Assembly: GCA_937893795.1 (NCBI GenBank)
Contig: CALCTH010000096.1
Location: 1 to 50,141 of the forward strand
Direction: 5' to 3'
DNA from: an uncultured Myxococcales bacterium
Lineage (GTDB): Bacteria; Myxococcota_A; Polyangia; Polyangiales; Houyiibacteriaceae
Length of the DNA stretch: 50,141 bases
Below are positions 15,778 through 23,998 of the stretch, in pieces; position 1 is the stretch's first letter, and each line of letters opens with the position of its first letter. A model generated the notes under the pieces. It ran no database searches. It had not been told where the DNA came from and saw nothing but the letters and a program-made list of their open reading frames with translations. Made by a program: the position numbers and the translations under genes.

Positions 15778-17120
15778 CGAGCGGCCCCGGCGGAGACGTC
15801 GCGCCGCTCGCGCCCTACGTCCACCGGGCCACGCGCGCCGTGCAGCGGCTCGTCGAGTACGCCCCCGCGACGGGCAGCCTCGCGCTCTGGGTCCATCACC
15901 GCGACGACGACGCCGTGGGCGCGGACGTTCTCGTCCGCAACGACGGTACGACGCTCCGCTACGGCGCGGCCTTCGGGAAGATGACGCTCGAGCGGAAGAC
16001 CGGGCTGGTCGCGCAGGAGGTGCTGCACATCGCCTTGCGCCACGTGGCCCGCTTCCGGGCTCTCCAGCGTCAGCTGGGGGACGTGGACCTGCGGCTCTTC
16101 ACGCTCTGCGCCGACGCCATCGTCGTGAGCACGCTCGGCCACCTCGACTGGCTCGAGGTCGACGCCCGGGCGGTTCGCCTCGAGACGCTGCTCGCCCGCG
16201 TCCTCGGGCAGACCACGGAACCGGCTCAGGCGCTCCTCCAGTGGGACGTCGAGAGCCTCTACCGGGCCATCGACGACCGGAGGCCTTCGCCGGGCAAGCA
16301 GCAACGGCGCGGCGAGCCCCGTCCGTCGAGCCGGCGCGGAAGCTCGGGCGAGAGCGCGCGGTCGCTCGCCCGCGTCGACGGACCGAAGGCGAGGGCCGCA
16401 CGGAAGCTCGGCGAGAATGCGCGGGCGCATCTCGTGCCGGGGGAGGGGAGCGAGCGCCCCGAGGACGAGGCCGAGCTCTCGCGCACGTGGCGCGAGCGGG
16501 TGCTGCGCGGGCACGCGGGAGACGGGGAGCACTCCATGCTCCGTGCGCTCCTGGCGGACCTGCCCCGGGTCCGGACCCCGTGGGAGCAGCTGCTCCGGAC
16601 GCGCCTCGCTCGGGGTCTCGCGCCGAAGCGCTCGCGCTCCTGGTCTCGCCCCTCGCGCTCCTATCTCGCGCAGCAGGGCCGGCTTCCGCCCGGGCGCCGG
16701 CTGCCCTTCGATCCGGGCTGGTCGTCTCAGAAGGCCGTCGCGCGGCTGGCCCTGATGATCGACGTCTCCGGCTCCGTCGACGCCGAGCTGCTGGCGCGCT
16801 TCTCGGCGGAGCTCGCGGCCATCACCCGGCGCCACGAGGCGCGGGCCGTGGTCATCGTCGGCGACGACCGCGTTCGCTCGGTGCTCCACTACGCGCCGGG
16901 GCGCAGCGATCTTCGAGGTATCGAGTTTCGCGGCGGCGGTGACACGGACTTCGCGCCGCTCCTCCGGGAGGCGGACCGCTGGCGCCCGGACATCGGCGTC
17001 TTCCTCACCGACCTGAAGGGTCCGGCGGAGCACCGCCCTGGCTTTCCCGTGCTGTGGGCCGTGCCGCGGGAGCACGCTCGGCAGGAGCCTCCCTTCGGAC
17101 GCAAGCTCGTGCTGGACTAG
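15774..17120 (+). CDS. VWA-like / DUF2201 metallopeptidase-like protein
   Basis: 448 aa. The N-terminal half is the putative metallopeptidase domain of DUF2201 proteins. At the place of the usual HExxH this protein has QEVLH (81-85), followed by H90. The middle (~165-250) is charged, low-complexity linker. The C-terminal VWA-like domain has an intact metal-ion site start DVSGS (330-334) and later GGGDTDF. It partners the MoxR ATPase encoded just upstream (4-bp overlap). The lost first His suggests the peptidase-like site is degenerate. It ends overlapping the convergent gene by 4 bp. Confidence 0.85.
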   Translation: MTSGPGGDVAPLAPYVHRATRAVQRLVEYAPATGSLALWVHHRDDDAVGADVLVRNDGTTLRYGAAFGKMTLERKTGLVAQEVLHIALRHVARFRALQRQLGDVDLRLFTLCADAIVVSTLGHLDWLEVDARAVRLETLLARVLGQTTEPAQALLQWDVESLYRAIDDRRPSPGKQQRRGEPRPSSRRGSSGESARSLARVDGPKARAARKLGENARAHLVPGEGSERPEDEAELSRTWRERVLRGHAGDGEHSMLRALLADLPRVRTPWEQLLRTRLARGLAPKRSRSWSRPSRSYLAQQGRLPPGRRLPFDPGWSSQKAVARLALMIDVSGSVDAELLARFSAELAAITRRHEARAVVIVGDDRVRSVLHYAPGRSDLRGIEFRGGGDTDFAPLLREADRWRPDIGVFLTDLKGPAEHRPGFPVLWAVPREHARQEPPFGRKLVLD

Positions 17121-18115
17121 ACGTGGTCGTCCCCGTCGCGGCCGACCCAGCGGGCCTGCCGGAGCGGTCCGGGCGGCGCAGGGAGCTCGAGGCGGTAGTG
17201 GCGCATGCTCATGTAGACGACGCCGATGGCCACGAAGGACGCGAGCTGCATCACCATGTGCATCGCGGGCGTCTTCGGCACCCAGCGCACGGCTGCGATG
17301 AAGGCCACGAAGGTGAAGAGCAGCGTCAGGAGTGGCAGCACGCGCTGCATCGCCGCCCGCCAGCGTGCGCGCCGGTGCGTGCGGTGGAAGTCGGCGGGCG
17401 CCGTCGCGAGCGTGTCCGCGAGGTGCTTCACGGCCCGGTCGAGCTCGCCTTCGAGGCGTGCGGCGCGCTCCTTCGCCCGGCCGGACGGACGCAGGGTTCC
17501 CTTCCATCGCCCGGGGTGGTCCGGCCGCAGCGGCCGCCAGCCCCAGCCCAGCACCGAAAAGAAGTCGGCCGTCAGGTGCAGCGCGCGCTCGGCGTGCAGC
17601 TCGATGTTCAGGTCGCGTCCTTCGGTGTCGCTGGCGACGAGGCCCAGGGGACCGACGTGGGCTTGGGCCCCCGTGAGGCGCGGCCAGGCCGGGCCGCCGA
17701 AGGGCCGTCCCGGCGTCCCGGCGCGCCATCTCTCCGCGTAGTAGCTCCGCGTCACGAGCCCCGCTTCCGTGAGGTGGAACTGACGAGCGACGGGCATGGA
17801 CTCCACGGCGTCGAGGAGCGCTTGGGGCTCGTCGCCTACGGCGGTCATCGTCGCCCTCCGTCCGTCGGCCTCGAGGACCCGAACGAGCTTGAACTTGAGG
17901 CGATGTGGTCGCTCGAGCCGCAGCACGGACATCAGCTCGGGGAGACCGTCCTTCGCCGGTAGCTCCTGGGCTCGAAACACGATGGTCCCGCGCTTTCGGT
18001 CGCACGCCGGCAGGTCGACGCGGTAGCCGCGCTTGCTGAAGGGCGCGACGAGCTCGAGCAGCGCGTGCTGCGTAAGCGTGCCCGGGCCTCCGGAACCAGG
18101 GGGCGAAGGAGCCAT
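17117..18115 (-). CDS. Unknown protein with two C-terminal membrane helices
   Basis: 332 aa, family not recognised. Residues 1-240 are soluble with mixed strands and helices (for example RGTIVFRAQELPA and ATMTAVGDEPQALLDAVESMP). Residues ~258-280 (VLPLLTLLFTFVAFIAAV) and ~285-305 (MHMVMQLASFVAIGVVYMSM) are membrane spans. A charged C-terminal tail follows. It is transcribed alone, convergent with the MoxR-VWA pair and divergent from the beta-propeller lipoprotein. A bilobed cytosolic sensor or scaffold anchored by a hairpin is one reading, unsupported. Confidence 0.75.
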   Translation of the reverse strand: MAPSPPGSGGPGTLTQHALLELVAPFSKRGYRVDLPACDRKRGTIVFRAQELPAKDGLPELMSVLRLERPHRLKFKLVRVLEADGRRATMTAVGDEPQALLDAVESMPVARQFHLTEAGLVTRSYYAERWRAGTPGRPFGGPAWPRLTGAQAHVGPLGLVASDTEGRDLNIELHAERALHLTADFFSVLGWGWRPLRPDHPGRWKGTLRPSGRAKERAARLEGELDRAVKHLADTLATAPADFHRTHRRARWRAAMQRVLPLLTLLFTFVAFIAAVRWVPKTPAMHMVMQLASFVAIGVVYMSMRHYRLELPAPPGPLRQARWVGRDGDDHV

Positions 18116-18127
18116 GGTGGCGCCCCC

Positions 18128-18133
18128 AGCCTA
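18128..18133 (-). promoter_or_regulatory. TAGGCT, -10-like hexamer (minus strand)
   Basis: On the minus strand TAGGCT lies 12 nt before ATG 18115, a slightly wider spacing than the other examples. Confidence 0.35.
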
Positions 18134-18203
18134 CCCCCGGGGCGCGGCGCTGCCGAGCGCGATCCCCGCTCGACGATCAGTCTTCCGTCACGAGAAATTC
18201 TTC

Positions 18204-19508
18204 ATGACGAGTTTTCGGGTCCGCGGACATGAAGCGGTCGTGGCTACGCAATCGACCTCCTGGCGGCGTCTCTTCCTCGTCGTCCTCCTCGGATCCACCG
18301 GCGCCTGCACGACGACGCTCGTCGTCGGGGACGCGGACGCCGGCGCGCCGGATCTTCCGGTCCTCGACGGCGGCCCGGACGGGATGACCGACGCGGGGGT
18401 GCCCGACATGTTCGACCCCTGCGACGACGGGAATCCCTGCACGCGCGATCGAAGCGTCGGAGGCGCCTGCGAGCACACGCCGCTCGCCGACGGCGACTCG
18501 TGCGACGATGGGGACCGCTGCACCCACGCCGACGTCTGCACCGCGGGCGTGTGCGCCGGCGAGCCCGGGGCCGGGGGGCCACCTGCCGTGCTGGCGAGCG
18601 TTCAGCCGCGCTTTCGAGGCCAGGGCACCGCGGTGGGCGGTGGCCGCTACCTCTTCATCGACCGTGCGGCGACGCCGGTCACCCTCGTCCTGGCGCGCGC
18701 CGATGAGCGCGGCTTCTCGAGCCTGCACGAGACGCCGGCGCCGGCCGGCGCGCGCGTGATCGAGTCGCTAGGCCCGGACCTGGCCGTGGTGCAGACGCAG
18801 AGCGGCGGCCAGCTCGTGACGCTCGCCGGGGACCGGCTTCGCCTTCGCGGCAGCTTCGACGCGGGCGGCACGCCCATCGAGGTGGCCTACGACGGGGCGC
18901 GCGTCTGGGTCTGTGCCGCCGTGGACTGGCTGACGACGTCGCTCCGGGAGTTCGATGCCCTCGACCTCGACGCGCTCTCGGAGACGGGGGTCGTGCCGGA
19001 GAGCTGCAGCTCCTTGGCGGTCGCGACCACCGGGCCCGGGGCGTACTTCACGAACAGCTTCGACGAGGCCTTCCGCCTGGTGCCCCGGGCCGGCGGGCCG
19101 GCACGTCCCGAGCCCCTCGGGGAGTCCGCCGAGGCCGTCCATGCCGAGCGTGGTCTTCTGACGCTCGCGACCGCGCGGCAGGTGCGTGTCGTCAACGAGA
19201 TCGGCCTGAGCGAGGTCGCGCGCATCGAGGCCGCGCCCTCGGAGTGGATTCGCTCGGCGCGGACGACGCGTCGAGGCCTCGACGTGCTCGTGACCGGCGC
19301 GGACGGGCTGCGCCTCGAGGTCTACGCGCTCGACCCCGGAGGACCGGTGCTGCGTGGCGCGGAGCCGCTCGAGCGCCGCGTGCTGCTGAGCGGGCGCGCG
19401 ACCGGCTGGGCGAGCCACGAAGAGGGCATCCGGCTGCAGGAGACCGCACGGGCGTTCCTGCTGGCGAACGACCCGCCCTTCGTGCGCGAGGTGCAGGACC
19501 CGACGTGA
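18204..19508 (+). CDS. Beta-propeller lipoprotein, N-terminal part (split gene)
   Basis: 434 aa from ATG 18204; GTG 18240 is an alternative that gives a better signal peptide. A lipoprotein signal (WRRLFLVVLLGSTGAC) is followed by a Cys-rich myxobacterial surface repeat (CDDGNPC, CDDGDRCTHADVC, GVCAG) at about 80-125 and then beta-propeller-like blades (LATARQVRVVNEIGLSEVARI and similar). The frame ends at TGA 19506-19508, but the same kind of blade continues in the next frame from GTG 19505. The protein is probably one surface lipoprotein of about 790 aa interrupted by a one-base frame change. Confidence 0.75.
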   Translation: MTSFRVRGHEAVVATQSTSWRRLFLVVLLGSTGACTTTLVVGDADAGAPDLPVLDGGPDGMTDAGVPDMFDPCDDGNPCTRDRSVGGACEHTPLADGDSCDDGDRCTHADVCTAGVCAGEPGAGGPPAVLASVQPRFRGQGTAVGGGRYLFIDRAATPVTLVLARADERGFSSLHETPAPAGARVIESLGPDLAVVQTQSGGQLVTLAGDRLRLRGSFDAGGTPIEVAYDGARVWVCAAVDWLTTSLREFDALDLDALSETGVVPESCSSLAVATTGPGAYFTNSFDEAFRLVPRAGGPARPEPLGESAEAVHAERGLLTLATARQVRVVNEIGLSEVARIEAAPSEWIRSARTTRRGLDVLVTGADGLRLEVYALDPGGPVLRGAEPLERRVLLSGRATGWASHEEGIRLQETARAFLLANDPPFVREVQDPT

Positions 19509-20572
19509 GCTGGCCCTCGAGCCTGCGCCTCGAGGGGTCCGAGGTGCGGCTCCGGAACGCGCAGCGCGCCGTGCGCATCGACCTCTCGGACCCCCGCGAC
19601 CCGGTCTCCCTCGCCGGCGGCGCGCATGGTGGTGACCCGGAGGTCGTGGCGCTGGAGCTCGACGGGCCGGGCCACCCCGCTCTTCACGCCGACGAACGAC
19701 GGGCGACGGTGCTCCGGAGCGTCGACGCCTTGAACTTCGCGAGCTCGCGTTTCCTGCCCCCCGCGGACGTGGTGCTCCGCCGCTTCGACGGCGCGGGCCG
19801 GGCCGTGGACGGCGCACGCTTCGACCTCGACTTTCACGGCGACCCCGACCGCTGGGACCGGCTCAGCGTGAGCGATGCGTTCCTCTACCGGACGCAGCGC
19901 ACCCGAGAGGACGTGGCGCGCCACGTGGACCTCGCGCGCTGGCGCTTCGGCACGCTCACGGCGGCCGCGACGCCCACGCCGGCTCCCGACCTGGCGCTCC
20001 GCCTCGAAGCGCCCGATGGTGGGCCCCTCCGTCAGCACGCCCGGCGTCACGACGACGGCGCGACGGCCTTCGCCTCGCTGGCGCCGGACGGCCGGATGGC
20101 GCTGTGGTTCCAGCCTCTCCAGGAGGGCGCGGCCCCCGTCGGGCCCTTCCTCCTGGGCGACGGATGGGTCACCGCCGACGTGGCCGTCTTCGGCGACCGG
20201 CTGCTCGTCGTGGCGGGCCGCGGGAGCCCCGGAGCCGGCGTGGGGGAGATGCTCGTGCTCGGCCTGGAGCGCCGGGGCGCGACGCTCTCGGAGGTCGGTC
20301 GCCGGGTCTTCGTCAGCCACCGCGAGAGCTGGCTTGGCGGCCGCCAGGTCGTCGCCTTCGACGGCGACTTCCCCTACGTCTACGTCGCCGAAGGCGTCAT
20401 GGGAGCACCGGAGGGCGCGCTCCTCGGTTTCCGATGGGGTGACTTCGAGGGCCCCGTCGGCATCACGACCGTCGGCGTGGCGGCGACGCCCGCGTCCTTC
20501 GAGGTCCAGGGAGACGCCTGGGTCCTGACCTGGGCGGATCAGCTCGTGGTCGGTCAGCCTTGGTGCGACTGA
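19505..20572 (+). CDS. Beta-propeller protein, C-terminal part (split gene)
   Basis: 355 aa if read from GTG 19505, which overlaps the previous stop codon (GTGA). It has no signal peptide, and its blades (VRLRNAQRAVRIDLSDPRDP, MLVLGLERRGATLSEVGRRV) continue those of the upstream frame, as in secreted proteins with the 'choice-of-anchor/LVIVD-like' propeller. A surface domain without its own export signal argues for a frameshifted single gene over two coupled genes. A single-base error near 19495-19505 would restore the fusion. Confidence 0.7.
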   Translation: MSWPSSLRLEGSEVRLRNAQRAVRIDLSDPRDPVSLAGGAHGGDPEVVALELDGPGHPALHADERRATVLRSVDALNFASSRFLPPADVVLRRFDGAGRAVDGARFDLDFHGDPDRWDRLSVSDAFLYRTQRTREDVARHVDLARWRFGTLTAAATPTPAPDLALRLEAPDGGPLRQHARRHDDGATAFASLAPDGRMALWFQPLQEGAAPVGPFLLGDGWVTADVAVFGDRLLVVAGRGSPGAGVGEMLVLGLERRGATLSEVGRRVFVSHRESWLGGRQVVAFDGDFPYVYVAEGVMGAPEGALLGFRWGDFEGPVGITTVGVAATPASFEVQGDAWVLTWADQLVVGQPWCD

Positions 20573-20629
20573 GCCGCCGCTTCGGCCCCGGCATCATCGT
20601 GGTGGAGAATGTGCGTCGAGGAGGAACGA

Positions 20630-21199
20630 ATGCGCTCGCTCACCTACTTCGTCGCCGTTTCGCTCGATGGCTTCATCGCCGCCGAGGGCGGTCGCTTCGA
20701 CATGTTCTCGATGGAAGGTGACCACATCGACGCGCTCTTCGCCGAGTGGCCCGAGACCCTGCCAGCCCCGGCCCTCGCCGCGGCGGGCATTGCGCCCGGC
20801 TGCGCGCGTTTCGACACCGTGTTGATGGGCTGGGACACCTTCGCCGTCGGCCTCGCCCACGGCCTCCAGAACCCGTACCCGCACCTTCGTCAGGTCGTCT
20901 GCAGCCGGACCCGGGGCGAGGCCGAGGCGGGGAACGCGGTAGAGCTCTGCCGGGACCCGACGGCCCGAGTCCGGTCCCTCAAGGCCGAGCCGGGCGAGCC
21001 GGGCATCTGGCTCTGTGGCGGAGGCCGGCTGGCCTCCGCGCTCTCCTCCGAAATCGATGCGCTCGTGCTGAAGGTGAGCCCCGTGACGCTCGGCGCGGGA
21101 ATCCCGCTCTTCGCGGAGCCAAGCGCGCTTCGCTGGACCCTCGAGGGCTCGCGCTCCTTCCGCTCCGGCGTCGTCTTCCAGCACTACCGGCGCGCGTGA
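20630..21199 (+). CDS. Dihydrofolate-reductase-family protein (RibD C-terminal type)
   Basis: 189 aa. A DHFR/RibD_C fold: LTYFVAVSLDGFIAAEGG at the N-terminus, the FDTVLMGWDTF helix and GIWLCGGGRLAS (NADPH phosphate region). These proteins reduce small heterocycles or are of unknown function; it is not a true FolA. ATG 20630 is chosen because a good Shine-Dalgarno sequence (GAGGAGGA, 20617-20624) stands 5 nt upstream. This is one of the few genes here with a strong ribosome-binding site. Confidence 0.85.
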   Translation: MRSLTYFVAVSLDGFIAAEGGRFDMFSMEGDHIDALFAEWPETLPAPALAAAGIAPGCARFDTVLMGWDTFAVGLAHGLQNPYPHLRQVVCSRTRGEAEAGNAVELCRDPTARVRSLKAEPGEPGIWLCGGGRLASALSSEIDALVLKVSPVTLGAGIPLFAEPSALRWTLEGSRSFRSGVVFQHYRRA

Positions 21200-21232
21200 C
21201 GCACGGGGGCTGCACAGGAGGGCCCACGGCGC

Positions 21233-21238
21233 TAGGGA
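21233..21238 (+). promoter_or_regulatory. TAGGGA, -10-like hexamer
   Basis: TAGGGA lies 7 nt before ATG 21246. Confidence 0.4.
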
Positions 21239-21245
21239 CGGCCCC

Positions 21246-22238
21246 ATGACGGGAGCACGCTCGAAGCATGCGGACGCGGGGACGGGACCGAAGCCCGTCT
21301 TCCACTACCTCGACGCCTCGGTGCCCTCGTCGCTCTTTCGGAACGGCAACGTATCGCTCCGGCGCGCGCCCGATGGGACCGACTCCGACGTGGTCGGGTA
21401 CGTGCCGGACGCGCGAAGGGTAATGCTCACGGACGCCCGTGCGCTCGCCGCGGCGCCGACGCTCGATCGGCAGGGCTTCGCCTGCGTGCCTTACGCGCTC
21501 CCCGCCGACCCCATCGATTTTCTTCGCCACGACGCGGTGATTCGTCGCTACTACCCGGAGTGCGTAGCGCTCGTGAAAGGTGCCACGGGGGCGGCGCACG
21601 TCTTCGCCTTCGACCACAACGTGCGCTGGGCCGAGGGCCAGCGGGCGAAGCAGACCATCGCGGGCGGCCAGCAGGTGCAGGGGCCCGTGCGAATGGTGCA
21701 CGGCGACTACACGCTCACGAGCGCGCCCCAGCGGCTCCGGGATCTCGCCGCTCCGCCGCGGGTCAACGACACGCTCCGGCCCTTCCTCGACGAAGGCGCG
21801 ACGCTGATCCCGCGGGAGCTCGCCGAGCCCGCACTCGCGGGCGGCCGCTTTGCCTTCGTCAACGTGTGGCGGAACATCCACGAGCAGCCCGTTCAGCGCG
21901 ACCCGCTTGCCTTCGTCGACGCGCAGACGGTGAGGCCCGACGACTTCGTGGTCTTCGAGATTCACTACGAGGACCGGAGCGGCGAGAACTACTTCGCGCA
22001 CCACTCGCCGGCGCACCGCTGGTACTTCTATTCGCGCCTCGAGCGGACCGAGGCGGTGCTCATCAAGCAGTGGGATTCCGCGGGAGCGCTCGCCAGGTCC
22101 CGGGGCGAACGCGGCGACGCCGGCGAGGGCCCGTGCACCATGAACCTGCACAGTGCCTTCGAGGACCCGACGAGCCCGGAGCATGCCCCGGACCGCCGCA
22201 GCATCGAGGTGCGCTGCGTGGCGATCTACGACCGCTGA
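21246..22238 (+). CDS. CmcJ/NvfI (AsaB)-family iron oxygenase
   Basis: 330 aa. The family pattern is strong: HVFAFDHNVRW, then VHGDYT (HxD iron ligands), NVWRNIHEQPVQRDPLAFVD, ENYFAHHSPAHRWYFYSRL, EAVLIKQWDS, and HSAFEDPTSP (distal His ligand), closing with RRSIEVRC. Relatives (AsaB, CmcJ, GliK, NvfI) act in fungal and bacterial secondary metabolism, and some are 2-oxoglutarate-independent. No biosynthetic cluster surrounds it here, so its substrate may be supplied from elsewhere. Confidence 0.88.
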   Translation: MTGARSKHADAGTGPKPVFHYLDASVPSSLFRNGNVSLRRAPDGTDSDVVGYVPDARRVMLTDARALAAAPTLDRQGFACVPYALPADPIDFLRHDAVIRRYYPECVALVKGATGAAHVFAFDHNVRWAEGQRAKQTIAGGQQVQGPVRMVHGDYTLTSAPQRLRDLAAPPRVNDTLRPFLDEGATLIPRELAEPALAGGRFAFVNVWRNIHEQPVQRDPLAFVDAQTVRPDDFVVFEIHYEDRSGENYFAHHSPAHRWYFYSRLERTEAVLIKQWDSAGALARSRGERGDAGEGPCTMNLHSAFEDPTSPEHAPDRRSIEVRCVAIYDR

Positions 22239-22292
22239 AGCACCCGAGGGGGCTGGCGTGTGGAGATCCACGGTCGATGTCGGAGCATGTGT

Positions 22293-22308
22293 GTAGTTTG
22301 GCTACTAC
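22293..22308. promoter_or_regulatory. Inverted repeat GTAGT-N6-ACTAC
   Basis: A perfect 5-6-5 inverted repeat, 26 bp before the small gene at 22335. AT content is locally high. Possible operator; no regulator is adjacent. Confidence 0.35.
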
Positions 22309-22334
22309 TTACCTTCGCTCCCGCGCCGTCACGC

Positions 22335-22583
22335 ATGAAACCCCGCACTGCCAGCGTCACCGATCTCACCTCCCAGGCGCAGGATGCATACCTCCGCCAC
22401 ATCCGGGCCGTCGTACCGGAAGCGTCTGAAATCGTGGAGGTCTTCTGGTGGCCCACGGCGCCCCTGACCTACGTGTGGTTCGCGGACCGGCGCGGCGAGC
22501 GGCAGGTGGCGTCCGTGGCGTGGCGGCACCTCGCGCGTGAGGTCGAGCGCGGCGGCCCGTTCCCGGCGGATCGCGCGGAGTAG
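22335..22583 (+). CDS. Small protein of unknown function
   Basis: 82 aa from ATG 22335. The sequence (DLTSQAQDAYLRHIRAVVPE, then VFWWPTAPLTYVWFADRRG) is balanced and protein-like, with a helix-strand-strand-helix profile; no family was recognised. Codon use matches the neighbours. It is followed 43 bp later by another small unknown gene with its own strong promoter. Confidence 0.55.
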   Translation: MKPRTASVTDLTSQAQDAYLRHIRAVVPEASEIVEVFWWPTAPLTYVWFADRRGERQVASVAWRHLAREVERGGPFPADRAE

Positions 22584-22590
22584 AACGAGT

Positions 22591-22619
22591 TTGACCCCGC
22601 CCGGGGACGGCCGTAATAC
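22591..22619 (+). promoter_or_regulatory. Strong sigma-70 type promoter, probably leaderless
   Basis: TTGACC (22591-22596), a 17-bp spacer and TAATAC (22614-22619) make the best consensus promoter in the window. The GTG start at 22627 lies 7 nt after the -10, so transcription would begin at or next to the start codon. Confidence 0.7.
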
Positions 22620-22626
22620 CTGTAAT

Positions 22627-22950
22627 GTGACCGAAGCGAGTGGGCCCGGAGGGCCCGGCAGTCTTGCGGAAAGGTCGGACGAGCGTGAGGGGACCGGGTC
22701 GACGCCGCCCGCGGAGCCGGCGTTCGTCCGTGGCTTCGAGCAGGGGTTTCGCGAGGCCCTACGCCTCCTCGTGATTCGTGGGCACGGCGTGCCGCACGAC
22801 GGCGCGGGTTTGCTCTCCGCGTCGGTGGCCGCGGAGCTCCGCGCGCAGCTGGTGGCCGAGCTCGAGGCGGCGGTCGCGGTCGTCCGCGACTCGACGCCGC
22901 CCTCGGGGCACGCTCTCCGCGCCCCGGCTGGCCGGGACGACTCCGACTGA
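22627..22950 (+). CDS. Small protein of unknown function
   Basis: 107 aa from GTG 22627, chosen because it sits 7 nt after a strong -10 box. The N-terminus (1-30) is low-complexity. A helical region follows (FVRGFEQGFREALRLLVIRG, then SASVAAELRAQLVAELEAAV). No family recognised. It ends 28 bp before the convergent COG0523 GTPase gene. Confidence 0.5.
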   Translation: MTEASGPGGPGSLAERSDEREGTGSTPPAEPAFVRGFEQGFREALRLLVIRGHGVPHDGAGLLSASVAAELRAQLVAELEAAVAVVRDSTPPSGHALRAPAGRDDSD

Positions 22951-22978
22951 GCCGGCCGTCCGAGCGCGGACTTGGCGG

Positions 22979-23998
22979 CTAGGCCGACGGATCGACCACG
23001 CACGCGCGTAGGCGTCGCTCGAGCTGGTCGGCGTCTGGAAACGCGGCGCCTTCGAGGATCACCTCGACCCGGGAGTCGCGCCGGTGTCCGCTCGGCCGGA
23101 AGTCCTCGGCGCCGCCCGCGAGGTTGAAGCTCCACCAGCCCTCGTTGGTGCGGAACACCGCCTTCGTCCGCCGGGCACCCGAAAGGCTCGCGAGCACGTT
23201 CAACCACCGGGAGACCCGCTCGGCGTCGAAGACGAGCCCCGCCCAGCAGATCCAGCCGAGCGTCGAGGTCGAAGGGGAGCGATGCGCGCGACGCACGATG
23301 GGCCGCGAGGCGTCGACGCGGGCCTCCGCCGGGGGCGCGTCGTGAGCGTGGTCCGTGCCGTGCGCGTGACCCGCGTGCCGTTCGACGCCCTCGTGGCCGT
23401 GCGCGTGGTCGAGGAGCGCTCGCGGCAGCCGGCCGTGCTCGACGTGGCCCACGAAGCTCTTGGGAGGAAAGAGCGAGGCGGCCCATCGGTCGAAGTCCGC
23501 GAGCTGCGCCGACGTGGCGAGGTCCGCGCGCCCGGCGAGGAGCACGTCTGCGGCCTCGACCTGGTCGCGCACCTCGGGGCGCCGGAGGTCCTCCTCGAGG
23601 CGGCTCGGGTCGAGCAGGCAGAGGACGGCGCGGAGATCCACGGCCTCCCGGATGCCCGGACGCTCGAGGGTGTCGAGGATCCCCGAGAGGGCGGCGAGCC
23701 CCGTCGGCTCGATGAGCAGCCGATCCGGCCGCTCCTCGAGGAGGCGCGCGAGGGACATGGCGAACATCAGGCCCGCGCTGCAGCAGATGCACCCACCGGC
23801 CACCTCCTGCACGTCGATGCGCCCCGGCGCGCGGCCCTCGTCCGCCAGGAGCGCCGCGTCGAGCCCCACGAGCCCGTACTCGTTGACGAGCACGGCCCAG
23901 CGCTCGTCGGCGGGGCGCAGCGCGAGCAGCTGGTTGACCAACGTCGTCTTTCCGACACCGAGGGTGCCGGCGATGACGTTGACCGCCGTGCGCGTCAC
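22979..23998 (-). CDS. COG0523 (CobW-family) metallochaperone GTPase, His-rich
   Basis: 339 aa from GTG 23998, which overlaps the methyltransferase stop (GTGA). Walker A GTLGVGKTT (11-19); the metal-binding GCICC motif (C70, C72, C73); a His-rich stretch (~185-219, HAHGHEGVERHAGHAHGTDH); and a CobW C-terminal domain (AVFRTNEGWWSFNLAGG). The G4 motif normally NKxD reads AGRAD, so guanine recognition may be altered. COG0523 proteins deliver or sense zinc, cobalt or other metals. It is the third gene of an operon headed by a Cys-rich lipoprotein and an operator shared with other metal genes, pointing to zinc-limitation use. Confidence 0.9.
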   Translation of the reverse strand: MTRTAVNVIAGTLGVGKTTLVNQLLALRPADERWAVLVNEYGLVGLDAALLADEGRAPGRIDVQEVAGGCICCSAGLMFAMSLARLLEERPDRLLIEPTGLAALSGILDTLERPGIREAVDLRAVLCLLDPSRLEEDLRRPEVRDQVEAADVLLAGRADLATSAQLADFDRWAASLFPPKSFVGHVEHGRLPRALLDHAHGHEGVERHAGHAHGTDHAHDAPPAEARVDASRPIVRRAHRSPSTSTLGWICWAGLVFDAERVSRWLNVLASLSGARRTKAVFRTNEGWWSFNLAGGAEDFRPSGHRRDSRVEVILEGAAFPDADQLERRLRACVVDPSA

